A stretch of DNA of 64,000 nt from Stichopus chloronotus. Taxonomy: Eukaryota; Echinodermata; Holothuroidea; Aspidochirotida; Stichopodidae. The number at the start of each line of letters is the position of its first letter. Position 1 is the first letter of the stretch. Shown here in pieces: positions 29,801-37,730 of this stretch. Location: NCBI GenBank assembly GCA_021234535.1, contig CM037839.1, positions 12,339,419 through 12,403,418 on the forward strand, given 5' to 3'. The notes under the pieces are model-generated. The model ran no database searches. It saw only the letters and a program-made list of their open reading frames with translations, and was not told the origin of the DNA. The translations under genes were made by a program, and so were the position numbers.

Positions 29801-32800
29801 GGATGTGCTTTGAGACGCCATTTAGTTTGAGGTCATGTGACATGAAAATGACATTTTGGAGTATTGAGTGCATTAGACATTAAAAGTGTTAAAAATATCC
29901 ATAAATATCATCAAAATCCATCAAAGATTGACAATTTTGCAGGCAAATTAGTGTCTTTACAGCTGCATCATGAATAATCATTGGCTAAGAATGCAAATTT
30001 GTGATGTCAAGGGATGGACTCTTGTGATAGGTCTTACGTTAATCCTTTGTTTACTTAACCTTTGTTGCAAGGACTTTTGAGAATTTTTTATGCCCAGAGG
30101 GTTTTATTGTGGAAGCATTTATTTTCTTCTTCACAAATACCAATATTACTAAGTAATGTGAAACTCAGTAATTAAGTAATTGAGAAGCAATATATATAGG
30201 CCTAACAAAAGAAATACTGACTCTATACAACACTCCACATCATCTGTTTTGCTTTTGTATCAAACTTTGAAAAGTCACATCTCAAAAAACGATAATCAAT
30301 ATAAACAAAATTCCAACAGATTTTCACTCTGGTTTACTTTGCAACCGCTGAATGATGTCAGCTCCTTTCTAGGAGGCATGTCACACAATCTTTAAGTTTA
30401 TTTTTGTTAAATTTTGTATTATTTAATTTGGCATCAGTATAAGAGAAAAGGTAATCTGTAGTATTGAAATTGTGCTTCTGGATTATGCTTATCTCTTATG
30501 CAGGTTTTATTCGATTGCTTTTTCACAAAAATGTTGTGAAGTGATAAACTACTGCATAGAGTATGTAACCTATCACCATAGATGAAATCAGCCGTGCAGA
30601 ATCTTGTATCATGCCTGCTGTGAATTACTTACACTGTTGTGTTATTTTTAAGTTCCAGATGAGCAATAGCTAAGCATGTTCATCTCTTGAGGGTGGATGG
30701 TAATCCTCATTGTGATATGATTCAAGTAAAGGATCATACTGCATATGTAAAATGGTTAATCCACAGATACCTTTAAAGTATCTGTTTTTTATTTTCAATC
30801 ATAATTTTCTGTCCTGCTGTTGCTGGTTATTGTGACATTTTAGTTAAATTTGGACGTAAGTTGAAGGGTTGGACCCACTTGCTGATGTGAAATAATGTTG
30901 ATAGTTGAGGAGTGAAAACTTTCAAAGCTCCCTATCTCCCCTAGCCATCTTCCCTTTCTGTGAGTATGGACCTCGACATGAGGTGATCAAAGTGACTGCA
31001 ACATTGTCGATAGCCGCTCTTTTCCTTTCTTTTTTTTCAACCAGGTTCACTGTGTGAGATCTCTGCCTGTGATACTCTAGTAGATGAAGACAGGTGTCAA
31101 AATGGAGGCACTTGTTTCTTGTCTGGCCTCGGACAACCGGAATGTCTCTGTTCTCTTGGGTTCGGAGGGGACCGTTGTTCCAGTGGTAAGTGTAGAAATA
31201 ATCTTTTTGTTACTTCGGACTCATTTCTCTATGTGTGGATGTTGTCAAATGGCTACGAGATATGAAGGAAACATCAAGAAGTGGCAGTGAGATGGCTTTA
31301 TGTACAAAAAACTTGAGATGGATAATTGAGAGCTATTAAGAAATAAAAACTGAAAGAGCTATATACTTCATATAGTGAAAGATTGAAATAGTACATTTAA
31401 TGGATGCCTTGTCATTTAAGTGGTTGGTTGCACACAGGTCATCAAATCGTTAAATTGGTTAATTTATTTATAACTCTGTATATTGCAATTACTGGTAAGA
31501 CCATGTTAAACTAAATACCTCATCAGTGCATTTACAGAAATGCATCAATGTCAAAATGCATTGGTAAACCTTGAAAATCATTTAATGTTTTAACTGAAGC
31601 AGTTACCCTCTGGAACTGAATTCTTTTACAGTGCTTAGATATGTTTTTTGTTCTGGGGAATCTCTTGTAAAGTATTGTTTATGTAAGTACTGGAAATAAA
31701 CTGTTGTCATTGTCATTGTCACTTTGATCATGTTATACAGCATGTTGGTATCACATGACTGTTGCTAGGCATGTCAGGTGACAGCTGTTGGAGGTGCCTT
31801 GTGACCATTGTACCAAAGAAATATCTCTTTGTTAGTACAGCACAGTGACAGTTCTTGCCACATTCATCGTTAAGATATTCTTTTCTTTTTCAGTGGTTGA
31901 TTACAACTTACCTCAGTTTTCCAGTAGAAGTTACCTAGAATTCAGCCGGGTCATCCTTGCCAGGTATGGGTTGTGTAATTTTTTTGGTTACTTTTTTTTT
32001 TTTTGCTGTAATTCCATTGGAATTAGGACTAAATATAATCTCTCTGAAACGTAACATTGATTGCCATCAGTCGTGAAGTAATTCCTCCCAGTCGTGTAAC
32101 ATCAATATGCGTATGTCGTGTATTTTTACTGTCGTATTAAGTCATGCTTTACGTGTTAATAGTATGTTTTTGTATGGATTTAATGTAATTTTACTTCTTT
32201 TATTTGCAAATGTGGATGTTCATTGTTTTAAAAGAAATATGAGACAAAGATGTGGAATTCTGCCTGTGGTTACTCCTTTTTAAGGATTGCAATATCTTTG
32301 TAATATTTGAATAGTTTGCCACATAATTTGTCAGCTGTCATGTCATCAGCATCACATGTCAAGGCTCTCATGAGATTTCTGCCACAGTCATCCTTTTTGT
32401 CTTGTGCCTCGTTGTTATTGGTTTGTAATTTTCCTCTTTATTTCAGTGAATTTGCCTTCAATAAGGTGAACATAGTCTTCCGTACATCCAACCTCGAGAT
32501 GAGCTCTCTGCTCCTTTGGAATGGAGCTGACATTCACAGCGACTTCTTTGCGATCGGTGTCAAGAGCAGACATGTTGAGCTTCATCTCAACCTTGGCGAT
32601 GGAGTGGTGTCTGTAGTTGCTGACAACATTACTGTTAACTTCAACCAGCTGTACAGCATTTCAGTTGAAAGGTAGGTAAACAACATGTGGTTTGAAGACT
32701 GCAGAAGTGCTCAGCATATTTCATCTGCATCACTTAATCTGAAAACCATTCCCACCACTGCCACCAGTTTGTGCTGTCTCTAGAAAGTTCCAGAAAAGTG

Positions 32801-33662
32801 TTTATATAGAAATAAAAAGAGTTTGCAATCTGTGTAGTAGTAATTCATTTCCACTGCTGTCACCATGTTATTGTCTACACTTACTCATTAATTTCTCTCT
32901 CCAGTAGATGTGCATATCATGAAAGGTGTGTTGTGACAACTCTCTTCAGTAATACTGACACCAGTGAGTAAATTAATTCCTCTTTATCTTAGAATCGGAA
33001 CTGCTGTCACCATGATTCTGCAGGACACATTCAGTAACATGCAAACCGTTCAAGGTTCCACTTCAGGAAGCCAGACAGGATTGAACACATTCGGTTCACC
33101 TCTATTCATCGGTAAGATTTTTCATCAGTTGAATATACAAGCTTCTTTTATGTTGTCTTTTATTATTCATTGTAAAATAACTAAGCCAAATTGAACAAAT
33201 TTGGAGGGGGTGGATGGAAAAGAGTCTTGAAGCTATCTGTCCTTTTGATGTCAGAAATAAAACCTGTATGCTGTGTGCTCCTGTGAAAAGCCAAGCATCT
33301 GTCAACTTGAAGAACATCAGATTTTGCTCATAGCCAACAGTTGGCAACTCTCTGCTTACGAGTTTGGGTCGGTAAGAGTATAATCACTGAAAGTTTACCT
33401 AACCTTAGGTGCAGTTCCACAATATGATGGATAATGAATATGCAACATACTTTTTGCTTTGTATATTCATGGTCTATCATGTACTTCCAATACAGGTGGT
33501 CATCCTGAGGATGTCAGGCAGCTGACTGGAGGCATATTTCATCAAGGTCTAGATGGCTGCATAATTCAGGTAGCCACAGCCAGAAACCCGACTGGGAATC
33601 TGGTCACCGTTAATTTGCAACAGGAGCCTCTTTCTGGTGCAGGCATCAGTAACTGTTCTTGA
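962..33662 (+). CDS. EYS: EYS-like (eyes shut / spacemaker) EGF-laminin-G extracellular protein, 3' part of the gene, 32 exons
   Basis: Exons: 962-1132, 1592-2446, 2943-3227, 4109-4399, 5744-5817, 6422-9230, 9854-9972, 10231-10355, 10795-11033, 11489-11585, 15182-15435, 15907-16061, 16548-16713, 17099-17248, 17550-17794, 18223-18405, 18850-19027, 19200-19412, 19633-19741, 20484-20651, 21367-21542, 22137-22349, 23222-23472, 24669-24855, 26204-26410, 28697-28921, 29520-29717, 31045-31185, 31894-31963, 32447-32671, 32993-33111, 33496-33662. All junctions are GT-AG and every phase matches, giving 3,020 codons and a TGA stop. The product has about 53 complete EGF repeats, then five laminin-G domains with EGF spacers of 2, 1, 1 and 2, ending on LamG5. 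That C-terminal order is characteristic of EYS, the protein of the fly inter-rhabdomeral matrix and of vertebrate photoreceptor maintenance. No transmembrane segment follows LamG5, so a secreted matrix protein is inferred. The signal peptide and first exons lie upstream of the window. Agrin- or crumbs-like proteins are less likely because of this domain order and the absence of a membrane anchor. Confidence 0.86.
1133..6421 (+). other. Introns 1-5 of the EYS-like gene
   Basis: Introns 1133-1591, 2447-2942, 3228-4108, 4400-5743 and 5818-6421 separate the first exons. Apart from a G run at 3671-3680, several T runs near acceptors and the tandem repeat described at 5096-5660, I see no gene, RNA or mobile element. 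The other introns of this gene longer than 300 bases with nothing recognised are 9231-9853, 10356-10794, 11034-11488, 15436-15906, 16062-16547, 16714-17098, 17249-17549, 17795-18222, 18406-18849, 19742-20483, 20652-21366, 22350-23221, 28922-29519, 31186-31893, 31964-32446, 32672-32992 and 33112-33495. Intron 21543-22136 holds a run of 17 C at about 21965. Confidence 0.7.
5096..5660 (+). repeat. Degenerate ~65 bp tandem repeat in intron 4
   Basis: Three adjacent units (about 5457-5518, 5519-5582, 5583-5660) share the order CATGTTGAGGTACTGTCT, then a GCATGTGGT block, then ACTGTATGTA. Earlier sequence near 5108-5180 (CACCATGTTGAAAC, CATGTGGAGCTACC) looks like further decayed units. The unit is too diverged to call a satellite family. 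Confidence 0.5.
6422..9230 (+). CDS. EYS: EYS-like giant exon 6: 23 complete EGF repeats without an intron
   Basis: A single 2,809-base exon, phase 0 in and phase 1 out, coding for 936 residues. It holds 23 complete EGF repeats and the first half of a 24th that exon 7 finishes. The first repeat is unusually long with an extra Cys pair (GLCCQRG... then CPPS). Repeats 3-8 are short, with linkers such as ILPCD. Repeats 10-21 form a clear sub-family with the linker [LP]PDPC, an aromatic-Ser-aromatic (YESF, YQSY) before Cys4, and PYxG or PFxG before Cys6. These lack the acidic calcium-binding linker. The uninterrupted frame and repeat similarity point to expansion by tandem duplication inside one exon. 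The acceptor at 6421 is preceded by a pyrimidine tract, and the donor is gtaaga. Confidence 0.9.
9854..16713 (+). CDS. EYS: EYS-like exons 7-13: about ten EGF repeats preceding the first laminin-G domain
   Basis: Seven small exons (9854-9972, 10231-10355, 10795-11033, 11489-11585, 15182-15435, 15907-16061, 16548-16713) complete one EGF repeat from the giant exon and add about nine more, with intron phases 1, 0, 2, 1, 2, 1, 0 and 1. Exon 7 has a phase-0 donor at GAG/gtaata. Exons 10 and 11 are split by a 3.6 kb intron filled with repeats, yet the EGF module reads through correctly. One repeat spanning the end of exon 11 is incomplete: after its fourth Cys the next cysteine (CDYCHSLPC) already begins the following repeat. 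Small exons and mixed phases make individual ends less certain than the overall call. Confidence 0.82.
12040..13150 (+). repeat. Probable interspersed repeat with a (TCTG)n microsatellite and an internal ~90 bp duplication
   Basis: Within intron 11586-15181, a TCCA/TCTG microsatellite lies at about 12082-12125. A block at about 12280-12365 (TTCTGCAAA..., CTACAGATT, TATAATGATACT) recurs about 700 bases later at 12985-13065 with the same order of motifs. The texture is that of an old non-autonomous element. Its ends cannot be fixed from one copy. Confidence 0.45.
13752..15031 (+). mobile_element. Non-autonomous Helitron-like (HINE/DINE-type) element, copy 1, in an EYS-like intron
   Basis: This 1,280-base element is nearly identical along its length to 37914-39189. 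It starts TTGATTCCTTGCC and has a GT microsatellite near 13797-13828. Near the 3' end it has GCAAGGAATC (15000-15009), the reverse complement of the 5' GATTCCTTGC. A hairpin AAAGCC-TTTT-GGCTTT (15012-15027) follows, then CTGG and a T-rich flank. It codes for no protein, and the frame that opens across its 5' half on the minus strand is shared by both copies only because they are duplicates. Subterminal inverted repeats, 3' hairpin, microsatellite and no visible target duplication match Helitron/Helentron-derived elements. The class is inferred because no Rep/helicase is present. Confidence 0.72.
17099..18405 (+). CDS. EYS: EYS-like exons 14-16: laminin-G domain 1
   Basis: Exons 17099-17248, 17550-17794 and 18223-18405 code for the first laminin-G domain. 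It starts at [12 protein letters not shown], passes the LSGLILYA strand and the VYLGGIP turn, and ends at the conserved FVGCVHDL and GDC cysteines. The last residues ([12 protein letters not shown]) open the first EGF spacer. Phases are 1, 0 and 0. The set of hallmarks (G-L-I-L-Y, Y-L-G-G, G-C-[VI]) recurs in all five LamG copies. Laminin-G domains bind glycosaminoglycans or glycosylated dystroglycan in other proteins. In EYS this fits matrix attachment, which is inferred here rather than visible. Confidence 0.86.
18850..19027 (+). CDS. EYS: EYS-like exon 17: two EGF repeats between LamG1 and LamG2
   Basis: This exon is phase 0 in and phase 1 out. It completes the EGF repeat begun at the end of exon 16 and adds a second ([15 protein letters not shown]...) with a longer first loop. 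Two EGF repeats at this place match the spacing between LamG1 and LamG2 in vertebrate EYS. The exon contains NYS and NLT, possible N-glycosylation sequons. Confidence 0.84.
19200..21542 (+). CDS. EYS: EYS-like exons 18-21: laminin-G domain 2 and one EGF repeat
   Basis: Exons 19200-19412, 19633-19741, 20484-20651 and 21367-21542. LamG2 reads from [15 protein letters not shown] through EGLILYSQG and FIFVGGV to [10 protein letters not shown], and closes with a Cys in exon 21. The following EGF repeat ([13 protein letters not shown]...) is short. Phases are 1, 2, 2 and 1. Exon 20 is confirmed by the acceptor ttggtag and by completing the glycine codon of exon 19. The intron at 20652-21366 has no recognised content. 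Confidence 0.84.
22137..24855 (+). CDS. EYS: EYS-like exons 22-24: laminin-G domain 3 and one EGF repeat
   Basis: Exons 22137-22349, 23222-23472 and 24669-24855. LamG3 starts at [14 protein letters not shown], has TGLVLYLGD and AYVGGLP, and ends at [10 protein letters not shown] plus the start of exon 24. Exon 22 is exactly as long as exon 18 (213 bases) and both end in F-N-L-G with a phase-1 donor, so the LamG copies keep a common gene structure. Exon 24 adds one EGF repeat with an extra cysteine near its start ([11 protein letters not shown]). The intron at 23473-24668 contains a decayed copy of the AGGTCA-rich repeat. Confidence 0.85.
24060..24640 (+). repeat. Decayed member of the same AGGTCA-rich repeat family in EYS-like intron 23
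   Basis: It opens with GAAGGCAGGGAAGGAATCTATG (the family's 5' hairpin arm), has a short GT run at 24107-24125, then about three units of the ~145 bp core. Each has a GATATTTCAAGAAGGG or ATATCTCAGCAA block, GATGATCCCTATT, and AGGTCA half-sites. No clear 3' hairpin remains (a trace is possible at GGAATCACAACATC). Confidence 0.65.
25080..25190 (+). repeat. Purine-rich GA/GGAGAGGTGGG tract in intron 24
   Basis: About 110 bases are almost purely purine on the + strand, with repeated GGAGAGGTGG motifs and a GAGAGAGAGAG run. Such a tract can form triplex or G-quadruplex structures. Nothing shows a function. The rest of intron 24856-26203 has no recognised content. Confidence 0.6.
26204..31185 (+). 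CDS. EYS: EYS-like exons 25-28: laminin-G domain 4 and two EGF repeats
   Basis: Exons 26204-26410, 28697-28921, 29520-29717 and 31045-31185, phases 1 throughout. LamG4 begins at [14 protein letters not shown], continues through [11 protein letters not shown] and SFIGGLP, and closes at GFFGCIRRL. Two EGF repeats follow ([13 protein letters not shown]..., [16 protein letters not shown]...), as expected before LamG5. The donor of exon 25 (gtcggt) is weak, but it is the only one that keeps frame with exon 26. The 2.3 kb intron behind it holds the ten-copy minisatellite. Confidence 0.83.
26715..28300 (+). repeat. Ten-copy ~145 bp tandem repeat with direct repeats of AGGTCA, EYS-like intron 25
   Basis: A GT-rich head (26740-26785) is followed by ten tandem units, anchored by AGGTCAAAGGTCA near 26892, 27037, 27182, 27327 (AGGTTA variant), 27472, 27616, 27772, 27905, 28051 and 28183. 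A typical unit has four half-sites in the same direction: AGGTCA, one base, AGGTCA, TCTG, GGGTCA, CCAG, AGGTCA. The unit also has a TATCTCCAG-TAGGAATG block and TTGAGAGGAAGAACCC. It is the amplified core of the element family seen at 37731-39802. The 5' inverted repeat and 3' hairpin are missing here, so this copy is truncated. Confidence 0.85.
29830..30391 (+). mobile_element. MITE-like element with terminal inverted repeats, copy 1 (diverged), EYS-like intron 27
   Basis: This 562-base copy aligns over its length with 47886-48407. Its left end is AGGTCATGTGACATG, and its right end, read on the other strand, is AGATTGTGTGACATG. Shared internal blocks include GAGGGTTTTAT, AGCAATATATATAG and CAATTCCAACAGATTTTCA or near variants. 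It is non-coding. No clean target duplication is left here, which fits an older copy. Confidence 0.7.
31894..33662 (+). CDS. EYS: EYS-like exons 29-32: terminal laminin-G domain 5 and stop
   Basis: Exons 31894-31963, 32447-32671, 32993-33111 and 33496-33662 (TGA at 33660-33662). The fifth LamG reads from [12 protein letters not shown] through SSLLLWNG and FAIGV to PLFIGG, and ends at LDGCIIQV followed by a final Cys three residues from the end (ISNCS). Phases are 1, 2, 2 and 1. Ending directly after LamG5 is typical of EYS and rules out a membrane anchor in this isoform. The tiny exon 29 (70 bases) is supported because it supplies the first beta strand and correct phase at both ends. Confidence 0.85.
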
Positions 33663-36600
33663 TTCACGGCTAAGCAACCAATTCAAAATGGTTCGTTATT
33701 TGGAAAACTTTCTTCATAGCTAGACGACGTATACCATGATTTTGTGACCGGTGTTTGAAGAAAGTGATGAACATTTGCCTGATGTGGCATTCATTCTGCC
33801 ACGTTATCAAATGTTATCAACTCATCAAGCATTAAACCAGTTTTTTTACCACCAAAGAAGAATGCTGTACATAAAATGTCTGTGTGTGGCATGTCCAATT
33901 AGTGCACTTGGGTCCATTGTGGGATAAACTATTGTCTTAATGAAATCCCCTCAAGTTGGACCCCAAAATTGCCAAGTGAGTACCTATCATCAGCCTGACG
34001 GTCAATTACGGATGGCCATTAATCCTGACTGCAGTGCTGACTACAGCTGTGGATGCTCATTTATGCAACCAATACCAAATGATTAACTTTGTGCATTGTT
34101 TGATTGTGGCAGTTGTTTGGTGCATGACAAGGGTCAGCTTGTTGCAACATTTTGCTGCAAATTTTGATTTGATATTGAACTTTTTTGTTGGTGGGAAATA
34201 CTTTAAACTTGTCTGAATGTTGCAGAAAACAGAAAGGCATGAAGTCTGGAAAGACTCACAGAATCTTTCGGCGGTGACAGCATCGTCTTTTATCAGTCAC
34301 TATCATGGTAACCGCATGTGAAGGTCTTCCCAATCAGTTTAATCGATAAGATGATGTGAAAAATGACTACACTTTGTTATTACATGATTGGTTAACATAG
34401 GGGTAATTACTCCTTAAATTTTGGTGCTTTCAATGTATAATTGTTACAGTTTTGTGGATAGACCTCTTGAAGTAATAACTAGGAAAATAAAGTGCAAGGG
34501 GTTGGAGAGAGGTTGGGGTAGGACATTGTCAAGAGGAGATTGCTGCAGGAAGTCAATCTGGCCCCCCCCCCCTCCCTTGAAGGGAACAAGGGAAATAAAA
34601 CCAGTATTTTTATACCTTTGTTGAAAAATGCTCAGAATTGGTTTTAATTGTAACATGTCACCTTGATCAACTTTTATCATTTATTAGTAAATGTAATTTT
34701 TTATAGTTTTTTATTGGACCACTTACTATGAGGCTTTCCAGTTGCTCACCTTGATTATTTTGTAACTTTTATGTTTTTTTTTTGACCGAAACCTTGATGT
34801 CATTCATTTTATTGTCATTTCAGAATATCAGTTATCTCATGTGATGTAAACCCTACACTTTCAAAACCTTTGAGTAATTTCTTGCCAAGTTTTACTATTG
34901 CAAACATGGACACTTTCTCTTCAGAGTTATCTTATCAATATTTTTATATATTTGAGAAATGGACCTTTACTCATTTTGTTGTATGAAATTGTTCCATTGT
35001 CAGTAAACTGTGTCATAAAAGTATTTCTCTAATAATGAATCACTGACTTTCTTTGCTTGCTTGCACTGAAATATTTTCACTGCTAGTTAAAGAGACAAAA
35101 GCTACTTGACGGCAGGAAGACACTCAAACAATGAGCAAGTAGTGTTGGCTAATTTGTGGACTAGCCTGAAAATTTGAGACTACATTATTGAAAAAGAAAA
35201 AATCCTTAGATGTGGTATGCCATAACATGGTGTCACTACAGTAAAAACTGTACTACACAGCATTGATAACCTGAATTACGAAAGGGAAACAACGGCCTAA
35301 AGAATCGCTTAACAGCGTGAAAATCGGTTGAATGTTTCTACATTTAGCCGATTGCAAGAGTACACATCAAGCAGTGCAGTTAAAGCTTAACCCTTTCGCA
35401 GCCACTTACATAATATTACAAGTCTTGAAAACTTTCTGTTCACAACCACGTATGTACCATTACGTCAAATTTCAATGTTTCACTTGATGTAGTGGACTGA
35501 AAAGGGTGTTGTCCAAGAAAAGGACATTGGTTGTGAAAGGATGAATATTGCACATAGTCACAGTTTCTGTGCAGTACTTTACAGTTCTCACTTTTTCTTT
35601 GTAAGTGACCACTTTTGGTATTTTTAGCTATTTCATGATGTTGCTAGATGAAATTAATTACGGGAAATGGAGGAAGAACATCAAGCATACTGTTCTGGCT
35701 GCACTGGAACAATATGGCTATGTTTGTTCTGGTCATTTGGAATTACATTTTATTGAAATTTCTCAGTAAATATGTTGTCAACTTTTTTAACTTCTTAGGT
35801 GAGGAAATATATTATTGACATGGGGAACCAAAACCCTGAATGCATGCCACAAAGTGATCTTTTAAAATAATTACTGAAAAGTTCATAGATTTTGCCCTGG
35901 TTTATTTTTGCTTCATGTTGATTTCTTTCTTTCTATAATGCTCTTTTGATGTAAAGTTAGTTCTTTCGAATGAACATAGTTGCGTACATCATCCATATTT
36001 ATTGCCTCATTCATATTTACTGCTAGGCTTTACTGTTGCAAATGGCTACATGAAAGGTTTTAGTGGTCACTGGTGATATTAAAATCAATTGCTCTGAGAA
36101 ACTTTTCCATTACTAATTGTTAGAGTCGATTTTAGTATTTGAAAAGGTGACGACACTCGAGCTCTGTGTATGGGATAGCGCTTTTTCATGAGCCTTTCTC
36201 GTTTCATGCAGAAACTTAAGTATCATTGCATTTCCTTTTTATTTTTGCACTTAATACTCCAAGCATTACATACCTAGTTCTAGAACCAAAGGGCCCAGTG
36301 GTTTGTGTGACTTCCCTATGAAGCATTTTGATACAAATGTTACTAACCTACTTGTTATGTTGTAGTATGCTGTAGTGAAGGAGCGACAACTCTTCCAGCA
36401 TCACAGTAAAATCATACCTGTCAGAACAGACTCATCCTGTTTCATAGCTCTAGTAAGGAGCTAAGATCACAAGCAGCCCATGAATCCTGATCACACATTG
36501 ATGATCCTCTGATCAATATGAAGCTCTTGACATTCCAGGGCTTTATATAAACACTCCAGTTAATACTTTTGCAAGCAATTGACCTCTTCACAGATGAAAT

Positions 36601-37730
36601 TTGCTGCAGATGAAGGAGAGAGGCAAGTTGAGGGTATTCATTTATTTCAACGGTCATAATACTGAAATGAAAAGCGTTTTCTTTTTTATTATTCAGTAAG
36701 ATGTTTGTAGGAATGTTGCATACGTAGTAAGGACCCTGTGTATCAACACACACACATGGCGAGTAGATTCTTTCATCAGTCCTACTTCCAATTTTTTTTC
36801 AACTTAATATGCTACTACAGTCACAACTCCTGTGTATTGTTAAAGTAAAACTGGCAGATGAAGGAATGTCGATCATGTTAGTCAACAAATTTGTCTGAAT
36901 CTTTTCAGGGTTTCATTTGTCATCAATCATGTATAAGTTTGAGACTAAATCAAAACATGTCAATGTGTCACTACCTTACTAGCTGAAATAATCTTACGAC
37001 CATTGATCTATTTAGTCCTGCAAAATTGTGCTGCAAACAGAAAACTTTGTCACATAAAGAGACATGTGGATACTTTGTGCATTCTTAGTTTAATTTGAAT
37101 CTGATCAGGCATTTGAAACTATCTCCTTTATTCATGTCTACAAAATGTAGGAACTAAGCCAGTCAATGTATAGAATGTTATATGCATCAGTGTGACCATG
37201 TCATTTCCAGATTTGACTATTCCTTTCAAGTAAATGATGAGGAATGATTGAAACATTGTTGTAAAATGTTTCACTGGGACCTGTCATCTCTGGTGCAGCT
37301 AGTAGACTTCTATAAATGTTACTTACTTTATGTATTCATGGTATTGCTGTGTGCTATTACTGTTTATCTACCTTCATTAAATCGCTACTATCTTTCTTCT
37401 CTTTACCACCTGTGGGATGACACATTCTCAGATTGTCTTTCAATCATATTGAGGCGGACTCTGTTGCTAACATCAAAGCTTTTGTATATATTTTTTCCTT
37501 TGTATGGACCTTTGTTTGCCATGACTTCAATAAAACGAGCAAAAGTGCAACGTTCTCGTTCTGTGTAATTTCGTGACTGCAATTATGAAAAAAATGTCAG
37601 CATTTGGTGTACAACGTTACATTTTTTTGGTCAGCTTTAATATATTGCGATGTTATCCAATGGTTCTGTCTTCAACAACTTTTAAGCTCTCCTGCTTTGA
37701 CCGCCTTTGTCGGTATGCACTCATTCGTTT
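33663..37730 (+). other. Probable long 3' untranslated region and downstream sequence of the EYS-like gene
   Basis: Four kilobases without convincing coding sequence follow the stop. They are AT-rich and mostly free of the dispersed repeats that fill the introns. Candidate poly(A) signals are AATAAA at 34486-34491 and at 37529-37534, the latter in a T-rich context just before the repeat block. If the distal site is used the UTR is almost 3.9 kb. Short open frames here have no recognisable composition or homology and I do not call them. Confidence 0.45.
37529..37534 (+). other. Candidate distal poly(A) signal of the EYS-like gene
   Basis: AATAAA in the context CTTCAATAAAACGAGC, about 200 bases before the mobile-element block. 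It is inferred from motif and position only. A nearer AATAAA at 34486 could be used instead. Confidence 0.35.

Noticed and set aside
37248..37568. 106-codon frame near the end of the EYS-like 3' region
   Set aside because: Composition is that of AT-rich non-coding sequence, and the candidate poly(A) signal lies inside it.
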